From Candidatus Omnitrophota bacterium (GTDB taxonomy: Bacteria; Omnitrophota; Gorgyraeia; Tantalellales; Tantalellaceae), in contig JAQUNB010000081.1 in assembly GCA_028717825.1 (NCBI GenBank), positions 1-6,037 on the forward strand: DNA of 6,037 nt. The letters are read 5' to 3'. A program made the translations under genes and the position numbers. The notes below the pieces were generated by a model that was given only the letters and a program-made list of their open reading frames with translations, was not told the origin of the DNA and ran no database searches. Shown piece by piece: positions 1 to 4,962 of this stretch (positions are counted from its first letter, which is position 1; every line of letters begins with the position of its first letter).

Positions 1-356
1 CCTATCAGGTACTCCGCCATTATCTTAGTAGGCAGACGATGTGTCGAGAACGAAACACCACCGATATTATTGAGGTCAATCACCGCCACTTCACCCGCGG
101 ATTTTTTGATATCCGCGGAATCGATCATAATAATGTGCGTGGGTTTAAATTTTTTTATTTCGCCAGTAAAGTTTTCCGGGGCCGTTGATCCGTGAAAGAC
201 TTTTACATGTCCGACTTTTTCAAAACATCTCTCGCACTTCCGGGCGACAAGAACACCTGCGGCATCATCACCGCGCAGTTCGGAACCAATACCAAGAATA
301 GCTACTTTCCCCGCATTTTTTAGTTCATTCCTTAGCGTCGCTTTTAGGGTTTGCAC
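1..356 (-). CDS. hycI: HycI-type [NiFe] hydrogenase maturation endopeptidase (3' end outside window)
   Basis: Nickel-dependent protease that removes the C-terminal tail of the hydrogenase large subunit after Ni insertion, in the cytoplasm. 118 residues are visible. The N-terminal motif GIGSELRGDDAAG lies at about residues 22-34, followed by GSTAPEN (56-62), MIDSAD (77-82) and STHRLP (104-109). By alignment from memory with E. coli HycI (D16, D62, H90), the metal ligands are D31, D79 and H106, all present. GSTAPEN and the PTHIIMIDSAD region resemble HycI more than the HyaD/HybD branch. There is no in-frame ATG near the N-terminus; GTG at 356 is chosen because AAAGGTGG ends 6 nt upstream (TTG at 359 is the alternative). 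It overlaps the NuoI-like gene by 32 nt, so it belongs to the same transcript, and its likely substrate is the large subunit encoded at 1637-2875. The frame is open at the window edge, about where E. coli HycI has roughly 50 more residues. Confidence 0.92.
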   Translation of the reverse strand, partial: MQTLKATLRNELKNAGKVAILGIGSELRGDDAAGVLVARKCERCFEKVGHVKVFHGSTAPENFTGEIKKFKPTHIIMIDSADIKKSAGEVAVIDLNNIGGVSFSTHRLPTKIMAEYLI

Positions 357-699
357 CAAAAACCACCTTTAATTTTTTAATATCCAGCTGCGCTAACTCC
401 ACTTCTTTTGTGGCTTCCAAGGCTTTTTTGGGGCAAGAATCCACGCACTGCGCGCAATAAATACATTTGCTGAGATCTATCACCGCTTCAAATTGTTTTT
501 CCCCGACCTTATTGATAGTTATGGCTCCGGACGGACAGTCTTTCATGCAAAGCTTGCAGCCAATGCATTTCGCGGGATCAAAAACTATCTTTCCGCGAAA
601 ATTCTTCGGCATATCAAGTTTCTCCGCCGGGTACATATTAGTAGCCGGTTTTTTAAATAGTGAACATAATATTTCGCCGAACATCTTTCCGGGTCTCAT
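325..699 (-). CDS. NuoI/MbhN/EchF-like subunit with two [4Fe-4S] clusters
   Basis: Polyferredoxin-type electron-transfer subunit, 124 residues, expected on the cytoplasmic side of the complex, where it would take electrons from soluble ferredoxin and pass them to the small subunit. Two complete cluster motifs are visible: CIGCKLCMKDCP (C45, C48, C51, C55) and CIYCAQCVDSCP (C79, C82, C85, C89). The N-terminal segment with LFKKPAT and FRGKIVFDP, just before the first cluster, is typical of group 4 hydrogenase and NuoI proteins. The longest open frame begins at 774, but that would overlap the NuoH-like gene by 79 nt. ATG 699 forms an ATGA junction with the NuoH stop, has AAGGA 11 nt upstream, and gives the family's usual N-terminus. 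After the second cluster there is a charged tail of about 35 residues with no recognised motif. Subunit identity is firm; the electron donor is inferred. Confidence 0.93.
   Translation of the reverse strand: MRPGKMFGEILCSLFKKPATNMYPAEKLDMPKNFRGKIVFDPAKCIGCKLCMKDCPSGAITINKVGEKQFEAVIDLSKCIYCAQCVDSCPKKALEATKEVELAQLDIKKLKVVFGANPKSDAKE
363..370 (-). promoter_or_regulatory. Ribosome binding site for the HycI-like protease
   Basis: AAAGGTGG on the minus strand, 6 nt before GTG 356 and inside the NuoI-like coding region. It supports a GTG start, as no in-frame ATG exists near the protein's N-terminus. Confidence 0.65.
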
Positions 700-1637
700 C
701 GGAACAAAATTCCTTTCAAAACAAGGTTCATAAGAAGCTGGCATACCGCCATAGGCACCATATACTTCCAGCAAAAGTCGATCATTTGGTCTATTCGAAG
801 GCGCGCCACCACTGTCCTTAAAAGCGCCATAATCGCTACAATGATCAAAACCTTAACGATGAACAAGAGAAATCCGATCACCGGCGCAAGCGTCATCCCA
901 ACAGGGAAAAACACCGCTGCCAAAAGAGCGGAGCCCACGACCATCTCGATATCTATCGTGAGGCGCAATATACCCAAAAGCCTACCGCTATATTCCGTGA
1001 ATATGCCCGCGACGATCTCCGTTTCCGCCTCGGGTATATCAAAAGGTACTTTCTCCAGTTTTCCCAAAAGCGACACAAGCGCTACGGCAAAACCGATGAT
1101 ATTGAAAAAACAATAATAAGGGTGCTGCGTATAAAAAGAAGCGATCTCTTTCATCGACCATGTGTTCGCTAAAAGCGCGGAAGCCAGTATACTCATAAAA
1201 AGCGGTACTTCATACGCGAATAACTGTGTGACGGCGCGGACGGAGCCGATCCTCGCGAATAGAGACGTAGAATACCATCCTCCGACAAAGAACGCGAGCG
1301 TCGGAACTGTAAGCAGATACAGAACCATTATGATGTCGCCGTTGAACGAGAACAGGGACTGCGCACCCCAAAGCGGTATGTAAAGAAAAACCGTCACCGC
1401 GGAAGTCAGCGCGAATAAGGGCGCTATACGGAACATCCTCGGGTTGGCGTCTATAGGGACTATATCTTCTTTTCCCAACAGCTTAATAAAATCGGCAACC
1501 GTCTGGAACCACGGCGGGCCTACGCGGTTCTGCAGTCTGGCGTATATTTTGCGGTCCATGACTTCCGCCGCTAATCCAAAAACACTGACGAAGAGTACGC
1601 CCGGAAAGATCAGGATATAAAAAAGTGACTCGAACAT
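696..1637 (-). CDS. NuoH/MbhM/EchB-like membrane subunit
   Basis: Integral membrane subunit (313 residues) that anchors the hydrogenase module and links it to the ion-pumping arm. Family signatures are in order: DRKIYARLQNRVGPP (28-42), then ADFIKLLGKEDIVP (48-61), AYEVPL (141-146), EKVPFDIPEAETEIVAG (195-211), EYSG (215-218) and RLRIDQMIDFCWK (279-291). These match the NuoH quinone-site and E-channel motifs, here expected to serve ion coupling, since hydrogenases of this type need no quinone. About eight hydrophobic segments are visible and the length is normal for the family. The start ATG overlaps the large-subunit stop by one base (TAATG), with AGGGAG 6 nt upstream, suggesting translational coupling. 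The stop overlaps the next gene as ATGA. I see nothing broken or unusual in it. Confidence 0.95.
   Translation of the reverse strand: MFESLFYILIFPGVLFVSVFGLAAEVMDRKIYARLQNRVGPPWFQTVADFIKLLGKEDIVPIDANPRMFRIAPLFALTSAVTVFLYIPLWGAQSLFSFNGDIIMVLYLLTVPTLAFFVGGWYSTSLFARIGSVRAVTQLFAYEVPLFMSILASALLANTWSMKEIASFYTQHPYYCFFNIIGFAVALVSLLGKLEKVPFDIPEAETEIVAGIFTEYSGRLLGILRLTIDIEMVVGSALLAAVFFPVGMTLAPVIGFLLFIVKVLIIVAIMALLRTVVARLRIDQMIDFCWKYMVPMAVCQLLMNLVLKGILFR
711..715 (-). promoter_or_regulatory. Ribosome binding site for the NuoI-like subunit
   Basis: AAGGA lies 11 nt upstream of ATG 699. The spacing is slightly long, but together with the ATGA stop-start overlap it favours this start over the upstream one at 774. 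Confidence 0.6.
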
Positions 1638-2875
1638 TAAATGCTCCCTAGCCTTTTTCTGAAGTTTTTGTTGAGCTCGGTAAAGTCTATCCCTTTATCC
1701 CTGTGCCATTCTATACTGTAATTACGCAGGGCTTCCCATGTTAAAAACTGTTTATCTCTACTACCGTTATTTTCTACGGATATCAGCCTGTCGGTGCAGG
1801 AAAAACAAGGGTCTATCGCCGCCACTACGATCGGCATATCCGCCAAAAATCTATCCTTCAGCATATGTTTGACCGCCCGAAGGTTAGCCAATGTAGGCGC
1901 CCTTACCTTCACCCTTTCAGGATATTCCGTACCGTTGGATTTAACGAAATGCACATCTTCGCCGCGCGGAGCCTCGTATCGACTGATCGCCTCGCCCACA
2001 GGGATCTTGCGCGGTACTTTTACCGTAATCGGCCCATCGGGCATATCTTTAAGGCATTGACGAACGATCTTGTACGCTTCCATCAGCTCTTTTACCCGCA
2101 CTACGGTCCTCCCGTAAACATCGCTATGATCATCCGTTATCACGTTGAAATCTATTTCCGCGTATGCCGCGTAGGGGTCGTCATGGCGAATATCCCGTTT
2201 TACTCCGGAAGCCCGGGCAGTGGGCCCGACAGCGTCTAACTCTAAAGCATCTTCACGCGATAAGATCCCGACACCGGAAAGCCTTTTTATGATCGTTGTT
2301 TCCTGTGTAGCGACCTCAATGTAATATTTGGTCCTTTCTTCAAGGATATCTACGCCGTTATTTATTGTTTCTATTTCCTCTTTATTGATATCGCGCCTTA
2401 CCCCGCCTAAGGTATTTATGCCGTAATTAACACGGTTGCCGGTAAGAAGCGCCAATATGTCCATCACGATCTCCCTGTCGCGCCAAGTGTACATCAGAAG
2501 CGTATCGAACCCGATCTCGTGTCCCGCTACTCCTAACCAGAGCAAATGGCTGTGTATGCGCTCAAGTTCCGCGATCAAAGTGCGGATATAAAGCGCGCGT
2601 TTTGGGACTTGCGCCCCGGCGATCTCCTCGACCGCCTGAACAAAACATGTCGAATGCGCATGCGAACATATCCCGCAGACACGTTCAAGCAGATAAACGT
2701 CCTGAACATACGTCCTTGCTTCCGCGGCTTTTTCGATACCGCGATGATTATATCCGAGACGGATCTCAACACCCATGATCTTTTCGCCTTTCAATGCCAA
2801 GCTGAAATTCTCTGGTTCTTTCAGCGCGGGATGCTGGGGCCCGATGGGTATTTTGAATTTCTCTTCTTCTCTCAT
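1637..2875 (-). CDS. Group 4 [NiFe] hydrogenase large (catalytic) subunit, NuoD/MbhL/EchE-like
   Basis: Catalytic subunit, 412 residues, carrying the NiFe site for H2 evolution or uptake. Nickel ligands are visible in ERVCGICSHAHSTC (C67, C70) and DPCFSCTDR (C357, C360); complex I NuoD has lost these, so this is a hydrogenase. GPQHPALKEP (12-21) and GYNHRGIEK (41-49) are also typical of the NuoD/group 4 family. After R363 a 49-residue tail (364-412) remains; in the family this is cleaved by a HycI-type protease, which is encoded downstream. The NuoC domain is not fused, unlike HycE. The longest open frame starts at a GTG (2884), but that GTG lies inside the Shine-Dalgarno sequence GAGGTGA (2887-2881), which is 5 nt from ATG 2875, so ATG 2875 is chosen. 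A 46-nt gap separates it from the NuoC-like gene, and it meets the NuoH-like gene as TAATG. Confidence 0.96.
   Translation of the reverse strand: MREEEKFKIPIGPQHPALKEPENFSLALKGEKIMGVEIRLGYNHRGIEKAAEARTYVQDVYLLERVCGICSHAHSTCFVQAVEEIAGAQVPKRALYIRTLIAELERIHSHLLWLGVAGHEIGFDTLLMYTWRDREIVMDILALLTGNRVNYGINTLGGVRRDINKEEIETINNGVDILEERTKYYIEVATQETTIIKRLSGVGILSREDALELDAVGPTARASGVKRDIRHDDPYAAYAEIDFNVITDDHSDVYGRTVVRVKELMEAYKIVRQCLKDMPDGPITVKVPRKIPVGEAISRYEAPRGEDVHFVKSNGTEYPERVKVRAPTLANLRAVKHMLKDRFLADMPIVVAAIDPCFSCTDRLISVENNGSRDKQFLTWEALRNYSIEWHRDKGIDFTELNKNFRKRLGSI
1640..1786 (-). other. Predicted cleaved C-terminal extension of the large subunit
   Basis: This stretch encodes residues 364-412, after DPCFSCTDR. 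In HycE, the HycI protease cuts after the equivalent Arg once nickel is inserted. The tail contains LTWEALRNYSIEW, similar in style to the HycE tail, and at 49 residues is longer than the 32 removed from HycE. Cleavage is inferred from the family. Confidence 0.75.
1644..1649 (-). promoter_or_regulatory. Ribosome binding site for the NuoH-like subunit
   Basis: AGGGAG sits 6 nt before ATG 1637, within the last codons of the large-subunit gene, at a TAATG stop-start junction. Confidence 0.65.
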
Positions 2876-2880
2876 CTTGT

Positions 2881-2887
2881 TCACCTC
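2881..2887 (-). promoter_or_regulatory. Ribosome binding site that fixes the large-subunit start
   Basis: GAGGTGA, 5 nt upstream of ATG 2875. The GTG inside it (2884) is in frame and could be mistaken for the start codon, but as part of the Shine-Dalgarno sequence it is unlikely to initiate translation. Confidence 0.8.
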
Positions 2888-2921
2888 AAATTTGTGAGAT
2901 CTTTTTTATAGGCGTAATTCT

Positions 2922-3374
2922 TTATTTCCCTTTGGCTTTCCAATCCTTGCGCAGAGGATACTCGTTCTTCGGCCAATCGTCCGTCAAAGGATAACGGTTC
3001 CCTTCGGGCAGCCCTTCGACTTTAGCCCCGAAAAGGTCCACCAGTTCCCTTTCGTATATCTCCGCTCCCGGGAAATATTTTATAACGCTTTTTATTACAG
3101 GCGCCTGTTTGGGAACACCGGTCTTCAAGTTCAGCAAAACGCCGGATTCCAAAGATAAATGATAAATAAAACTTAATTTTTCGGCTTCATCCAGTCCGGT
3201 GATGGTGCATAAATGATGAAAATTCAGCTGGTTCACGATATATTCAAAAACATTGGCGAAATTTTGGTATTCGACTTCCAAAAATATCCGTCTCTCACGC
3301 GTTATATTGATCTTGCCGTCCAAATAACCGAATTTACCGACAAGGGCCTGTTTAAGATTTTCTTCCTGTGTCAT
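2922..3374 (-). CDS. NuoC/MbhK/EchD-like subunit
   Basis: Peripheral subunit of the hydrogenase module (150 residues), the 30-kDa complex I subunit family. It has no cofactor ligands and helps hold the small and large subunits together. The signature is near the C-terminus: YERELVDLFGAKVEG (107-121) followed by RYPLTDDWPKNEYPLRKDW (127-145). The N-terminal half is an alpha/beta region with the expected HHLCTITGLDE segment (53-63). It is a stand-alone protein, as in Ech and Mbh, and not fused to the large subunit as in HycE/HyfG. ATG 3374 has a strong GGAGG site 6 nt upstream, placed inside the end of the NuoB-like gene, which it overlaps by 23 nt; this implies translational coupling of the two subunits. 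Confident call. Confidence 0.94.
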   Translation of the reverse strand: MTQEENLKQALVGKFGYLDGKINITRERRIFLEVEYQNFANVFEYIVNQLNFHHLCTITGLDEAEKLSFIYHLSLESGVLLNLKTGVPKQAPVIKSVIKYFPGAEIYERELVDLFGAKVEGLPEGNRYPLTDDWPKNEYPLRKDWKAKGK

Positions 3375-3807
3375 TTTTTTCCTCCAAACTTTCCAACAGC
3401 TTCGCTACTCCGTCGATAATGGCTTTCGGGCTGGCCGGGCATCCCGGAATGAACGCCGAAACGGGTATAACCGACTTGATGCCACCCATCACATTATAGC
3501 AACCGTCAAAAACGCCTCCGGAACAGGCGCAAGTACCTACCGCAACCACGAATTTCGGTTCCGGCATCTGTTCGTAGATCCTGATCAGCCTATCCTCTAT
3601 CTGCCTGGTTACGGCGCCGGAACAGACCAGAACATCCGCATGTCTGGGCGTACCTTTGAGCTGCACACCGAATCGTTCCAGATCGTATCGCGGAGTCAGC
3701 GCGGCTATGATCTCGATATCACAGGCGTTACACGCCCCGGTATTAAAATGTAATATCCATGGGGATTTTATCCGTGCCCATGTCATGATCTTTTTTACGA
3801 CTTCCAT
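3352..3807 (-). CDS. Group 4 [NiFe] hydrogenase small subunit, NuoB/MbhJ/EchC-like
   Basis: Small subunit (151 residues) holding the single [4Fe-4S] cluster next to the NiFe site. The probable cluster ligands are C26 and C29 in GACNACDIE, C93 in GTCACSGG and C123 in PGCPASP. The spaced CxxC replaces the adjacent Cys pair of complex I NuoB, and CNACDIE is the form seen in Mbh and Ech-like hydrogenases. It is a short single-cluster protein, without the extra iron-sulfur domain or twin-arginine signal of periplasmic uptake hydrogenases, so it acts on the cytoplasmic side. Additional Cys residues (C62, C95, C103) are visible but not expected to be ligands. ATG 3807 lies 6 nt after the NuoA-like stop and has only a weak GTGAG-like site overlapping that stop, so coupled translation is likely; ATG 3786 is a less likely start. 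Confidence 0.95.
   Translation of the reverse strand: MEVVKKIMTWARIKSPWILHFNTGACNACDIEIIAALTPRYDLERFGVQLKGTPRHADVLVCSGAVTRQIEDRLIRIYEQMPEPKFVVAVGTCACSGGVFDGCYNVMGGIKSVIPVSAFIPGCPASPKAIIDGVAKLLESLEEKNDTGRKS
3381..3385 (-). promoter_or_regulatory. Ribosome binding site for the NuoC-like subunit
   Basis: GGAGG followed by a run of six A before ATG 3374. It lies within the 3' end of the NuoB-like gene, so ribosomes finishing that gene pass over it. Confidence 0.75.
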
Positions 3808-3813
3808 GAATTC

Positions 3814-4149
3814 TCACTTTCTGAACAAAATATACAAACCCAGCACTGCACCAAAGATATAAATGATCGCCATGGAGAACGACTTGATGTTCTCGATAGG
3901 AACGGTCGTCATTATTAAAGTGGCTACATGCGCAAGGGTAAAGAAAAACGCAAAAGGAAAAAATGTGCTGTAATCCGGCTGGGCCATATCATCATAATTC
4001 GTTTCGCCGCATGCGTAAGACTTCAAGGACCCCGGTCTTTCTTCTTTAGTCGGCCGGAACGCAAGGCGCGAAAAAAGCCGCATAATAAGCCATAACGCGC
4101 AAAAAACAATAATAAAAGCGACCGGAGGCGTTAGCAACAATTCTTTCAT
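3814..4149 (-). CDS. Divergent NuoA-like membrane subunit
   Basis: Small membrane protein (111 residues) with three hydrophobic segments, at about residues 8-28, 62-82 and 90-108. The loop after the first segment contains LKSYACGET (42-50), which matches the K-x-Y-x-C-G element of the NuoA/ND3 loop; that loop sits near the junction of the peripheral and membrane arms in complex I. The second segment (FFPFAFFFTLAHVATLI) lacks the acidic FDLE-type motif of NuoA and has a His (H74) in that region. Topology, length, the loop motif and the place just before the NuoB-like gene all favour a NuoA relative; it also occupies the place of MbhI in the Mbh gene order. ATG 4149 has AAGGA 9 nt upstream and lies 6 nt after the NuoK-like stop. 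Family assignment is good, exact role inferred. Confidence 0.8.
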   Translation of the reverse strand: MKELLLTPPVAFIIVFCALWLIMRLFSRLAFRPTKEERPGSLKSYACGETNYDDMAQPDYSTFFPFAFFFTLAHVATLIMTTVPIENIKSFSMAIIYIFGAVLGLYILFRK

Positions 4150-4155
4150 ATTCTT

Positions 4156-4476
4156 TTATCCTTTTAAGTTACTTATTTTTCTTAGGTCGAGTGAACCGGT
4201 GTGACGGGTGATCCCCACGACTATTCCCACCCCAACCGTTATCATTACCGCCTCAATAACTATCAGCGTGATCACCAAACTCTGCGCCAACGCCTCGTGC
4301 CCGGTTATATGACCGGCGACCACTATCATCAGAGTAACAGCCTTAATGATGATCTCAAGCCCTATTAGCGCGCGTATCAGATTATAGGTCACCAGAACAC
4401 AGTAGATCCCTATAACGGAAAGCACGACAACAAACATCCCGAATACCCATAATAGTTGCATATTTGCCGGATTCAT
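4156..4476 (-). CDS. NuoK/MrpC/MbhG-like membrane subunit
   Basis: Membrane subunit of 106 residues with three hydrophobic helices, the usual size for NuoK. In complex I this protein carries part of the central proton path through two buried glutamates. Both have counterparts here: E41 in LIRALIGLEII and E75 in LVITLIVIEAV, at close to the usual spacing (E36 and E72 in E. coli NuoK). It therefore looks competent for ion movement. ATG 4476 overlaps the stop of the J-like gene as ATGA, with AAGGAG 11 nt upstream. The adjacent J-like and A-like genes form the J-K-A set that joins the antiporter to the hydrogenase module. NuoK and MrpC/MbhG are homologous; the GLE and VIEA motifs look closer to NuoK, but I did not align them. 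Confidence 0.92.
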   Translation of the reverse strand: MNPANMQLLWVFGMFVVVLSVIGIYCVLVTYNLIRALIGLEIIIKAVTLMIVVAGHITGHEALAQSLVITLIVIEAVMITVGVGIVVGITRHTGSLDLRKISNLKG

Positions 4477-4958
4477 TTTTTTATTCTCTCCTTAAATAAT
4501 ATAAGCACCCCGAAAGCACCTGTTAAAAGTATTATGATCTGTCCTAAAAGATCGATATCTCGAAGGTTCCACATCACATTGCGCACGTCTTTTTCCATTT
4601 CCGGAGAAGGCAGCAAAAGCTGCGGTTTTATGTGTAAAAGGCTCAGCACGATACCCGCTATGATAATAATGAACGGCAATGCCCAAAACCTCGCGCGCCT
4701 CTCCCTCATGTGTTTTATAATTTCTTCTCGTGTCAGCGGATGAGTAAGACTGATAGTGCTGACAAATAACACCGATATCAACCCCGCGCAAACAGAAAGC
4801 TCAAAAACCGCGGCAAGCGTCGAATTAAGACGGAACATTAGTATCGTTAAAAGCGCACTTGTAAGCGCGAGCCCTATCGCCGAACGCAAAAGGCTCCTCG
4901 TCATTACCGTCCACAAAGAAGACAGCGTTAAGGCAAAAAGAATAACAAGATCAATCAA
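4473..4958 (-). CDS. NuoJ-like membrane subunit (possible MbhD-MbhE type fusion)
   Basis: Membrane protein, 161 residues from the chosen start, with about five hydrophobic segments: 2-20, 26-42, 48-71, 93-110 and 135-155. The third holds VFELSVCAGLISVLFV with a buried E53, as in NuoJ and in the DUF4040 (MbhD/MrpA C-terminal) family. The last segment, NLRDIDLLGQIIILLTGAFG (131-150), resembles the start of MbhE/MrpB-type proteins. A charged cytoplasmic loop (TREEIIKHMRERRAR) separates the two halves. The longest open frame starts at a TTG at 5012 and would overlap the antiporter gene by 50 nt. GGGAGGA at 4972-4966 instead points to TTG 4958 (7 nt spacing) or TTG 4961 (4 nt), which also gives a hydrophobic N-terminus typical of NuoJ. 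There is no nearby ATG. NuoJ-like function in the proton path is inferred. Confidence 0.82.
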   Translation of the reverse strand: MIDLVILFALTLSSLWTVMTRSLLRSAIGLALTSALLTILMFRLNSTLAAVFELSVCAGLISVLFVSTISLTHPLTREEIIKHMRERRARFWALPFIIIIAGIVLSLLHIKPQLLLPSPEMEKDVRNVMWNLRDIDLLGQIIILLTGAFGVLILFKERIKK

Positions 4959-4962
4959 CAAA

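Noticed and set aside
700..774. Longer N-terminus for the NuoI-like subunit (start at 774)
   Set aside because: The extra 25 residues would be read from inside the NuoH-like gene, do not fit the family, and the ATGA junction at 699 explains the start better.
1865..2239. 124-codon open frame on the plus strand
   Set aside because: Antisense to the middle of the large subunit, with no recognisable motif.
2546..2911. 121-codon open frame on the plus strand
   Set aside because: It lies fully opposite the strongly conserved large-subunit gene, has no family resemblance, and is a shadow of its codon pattern.
2876..2921. Possible small hairpin (CTCA/TGAG) in the 46-nt gap before the large-subunit gene
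   Set aside because: Only a 4-bp stem, without a T-run after it; too weak to call as a regulator or terminator, although it lies next to the ribosome binding site.
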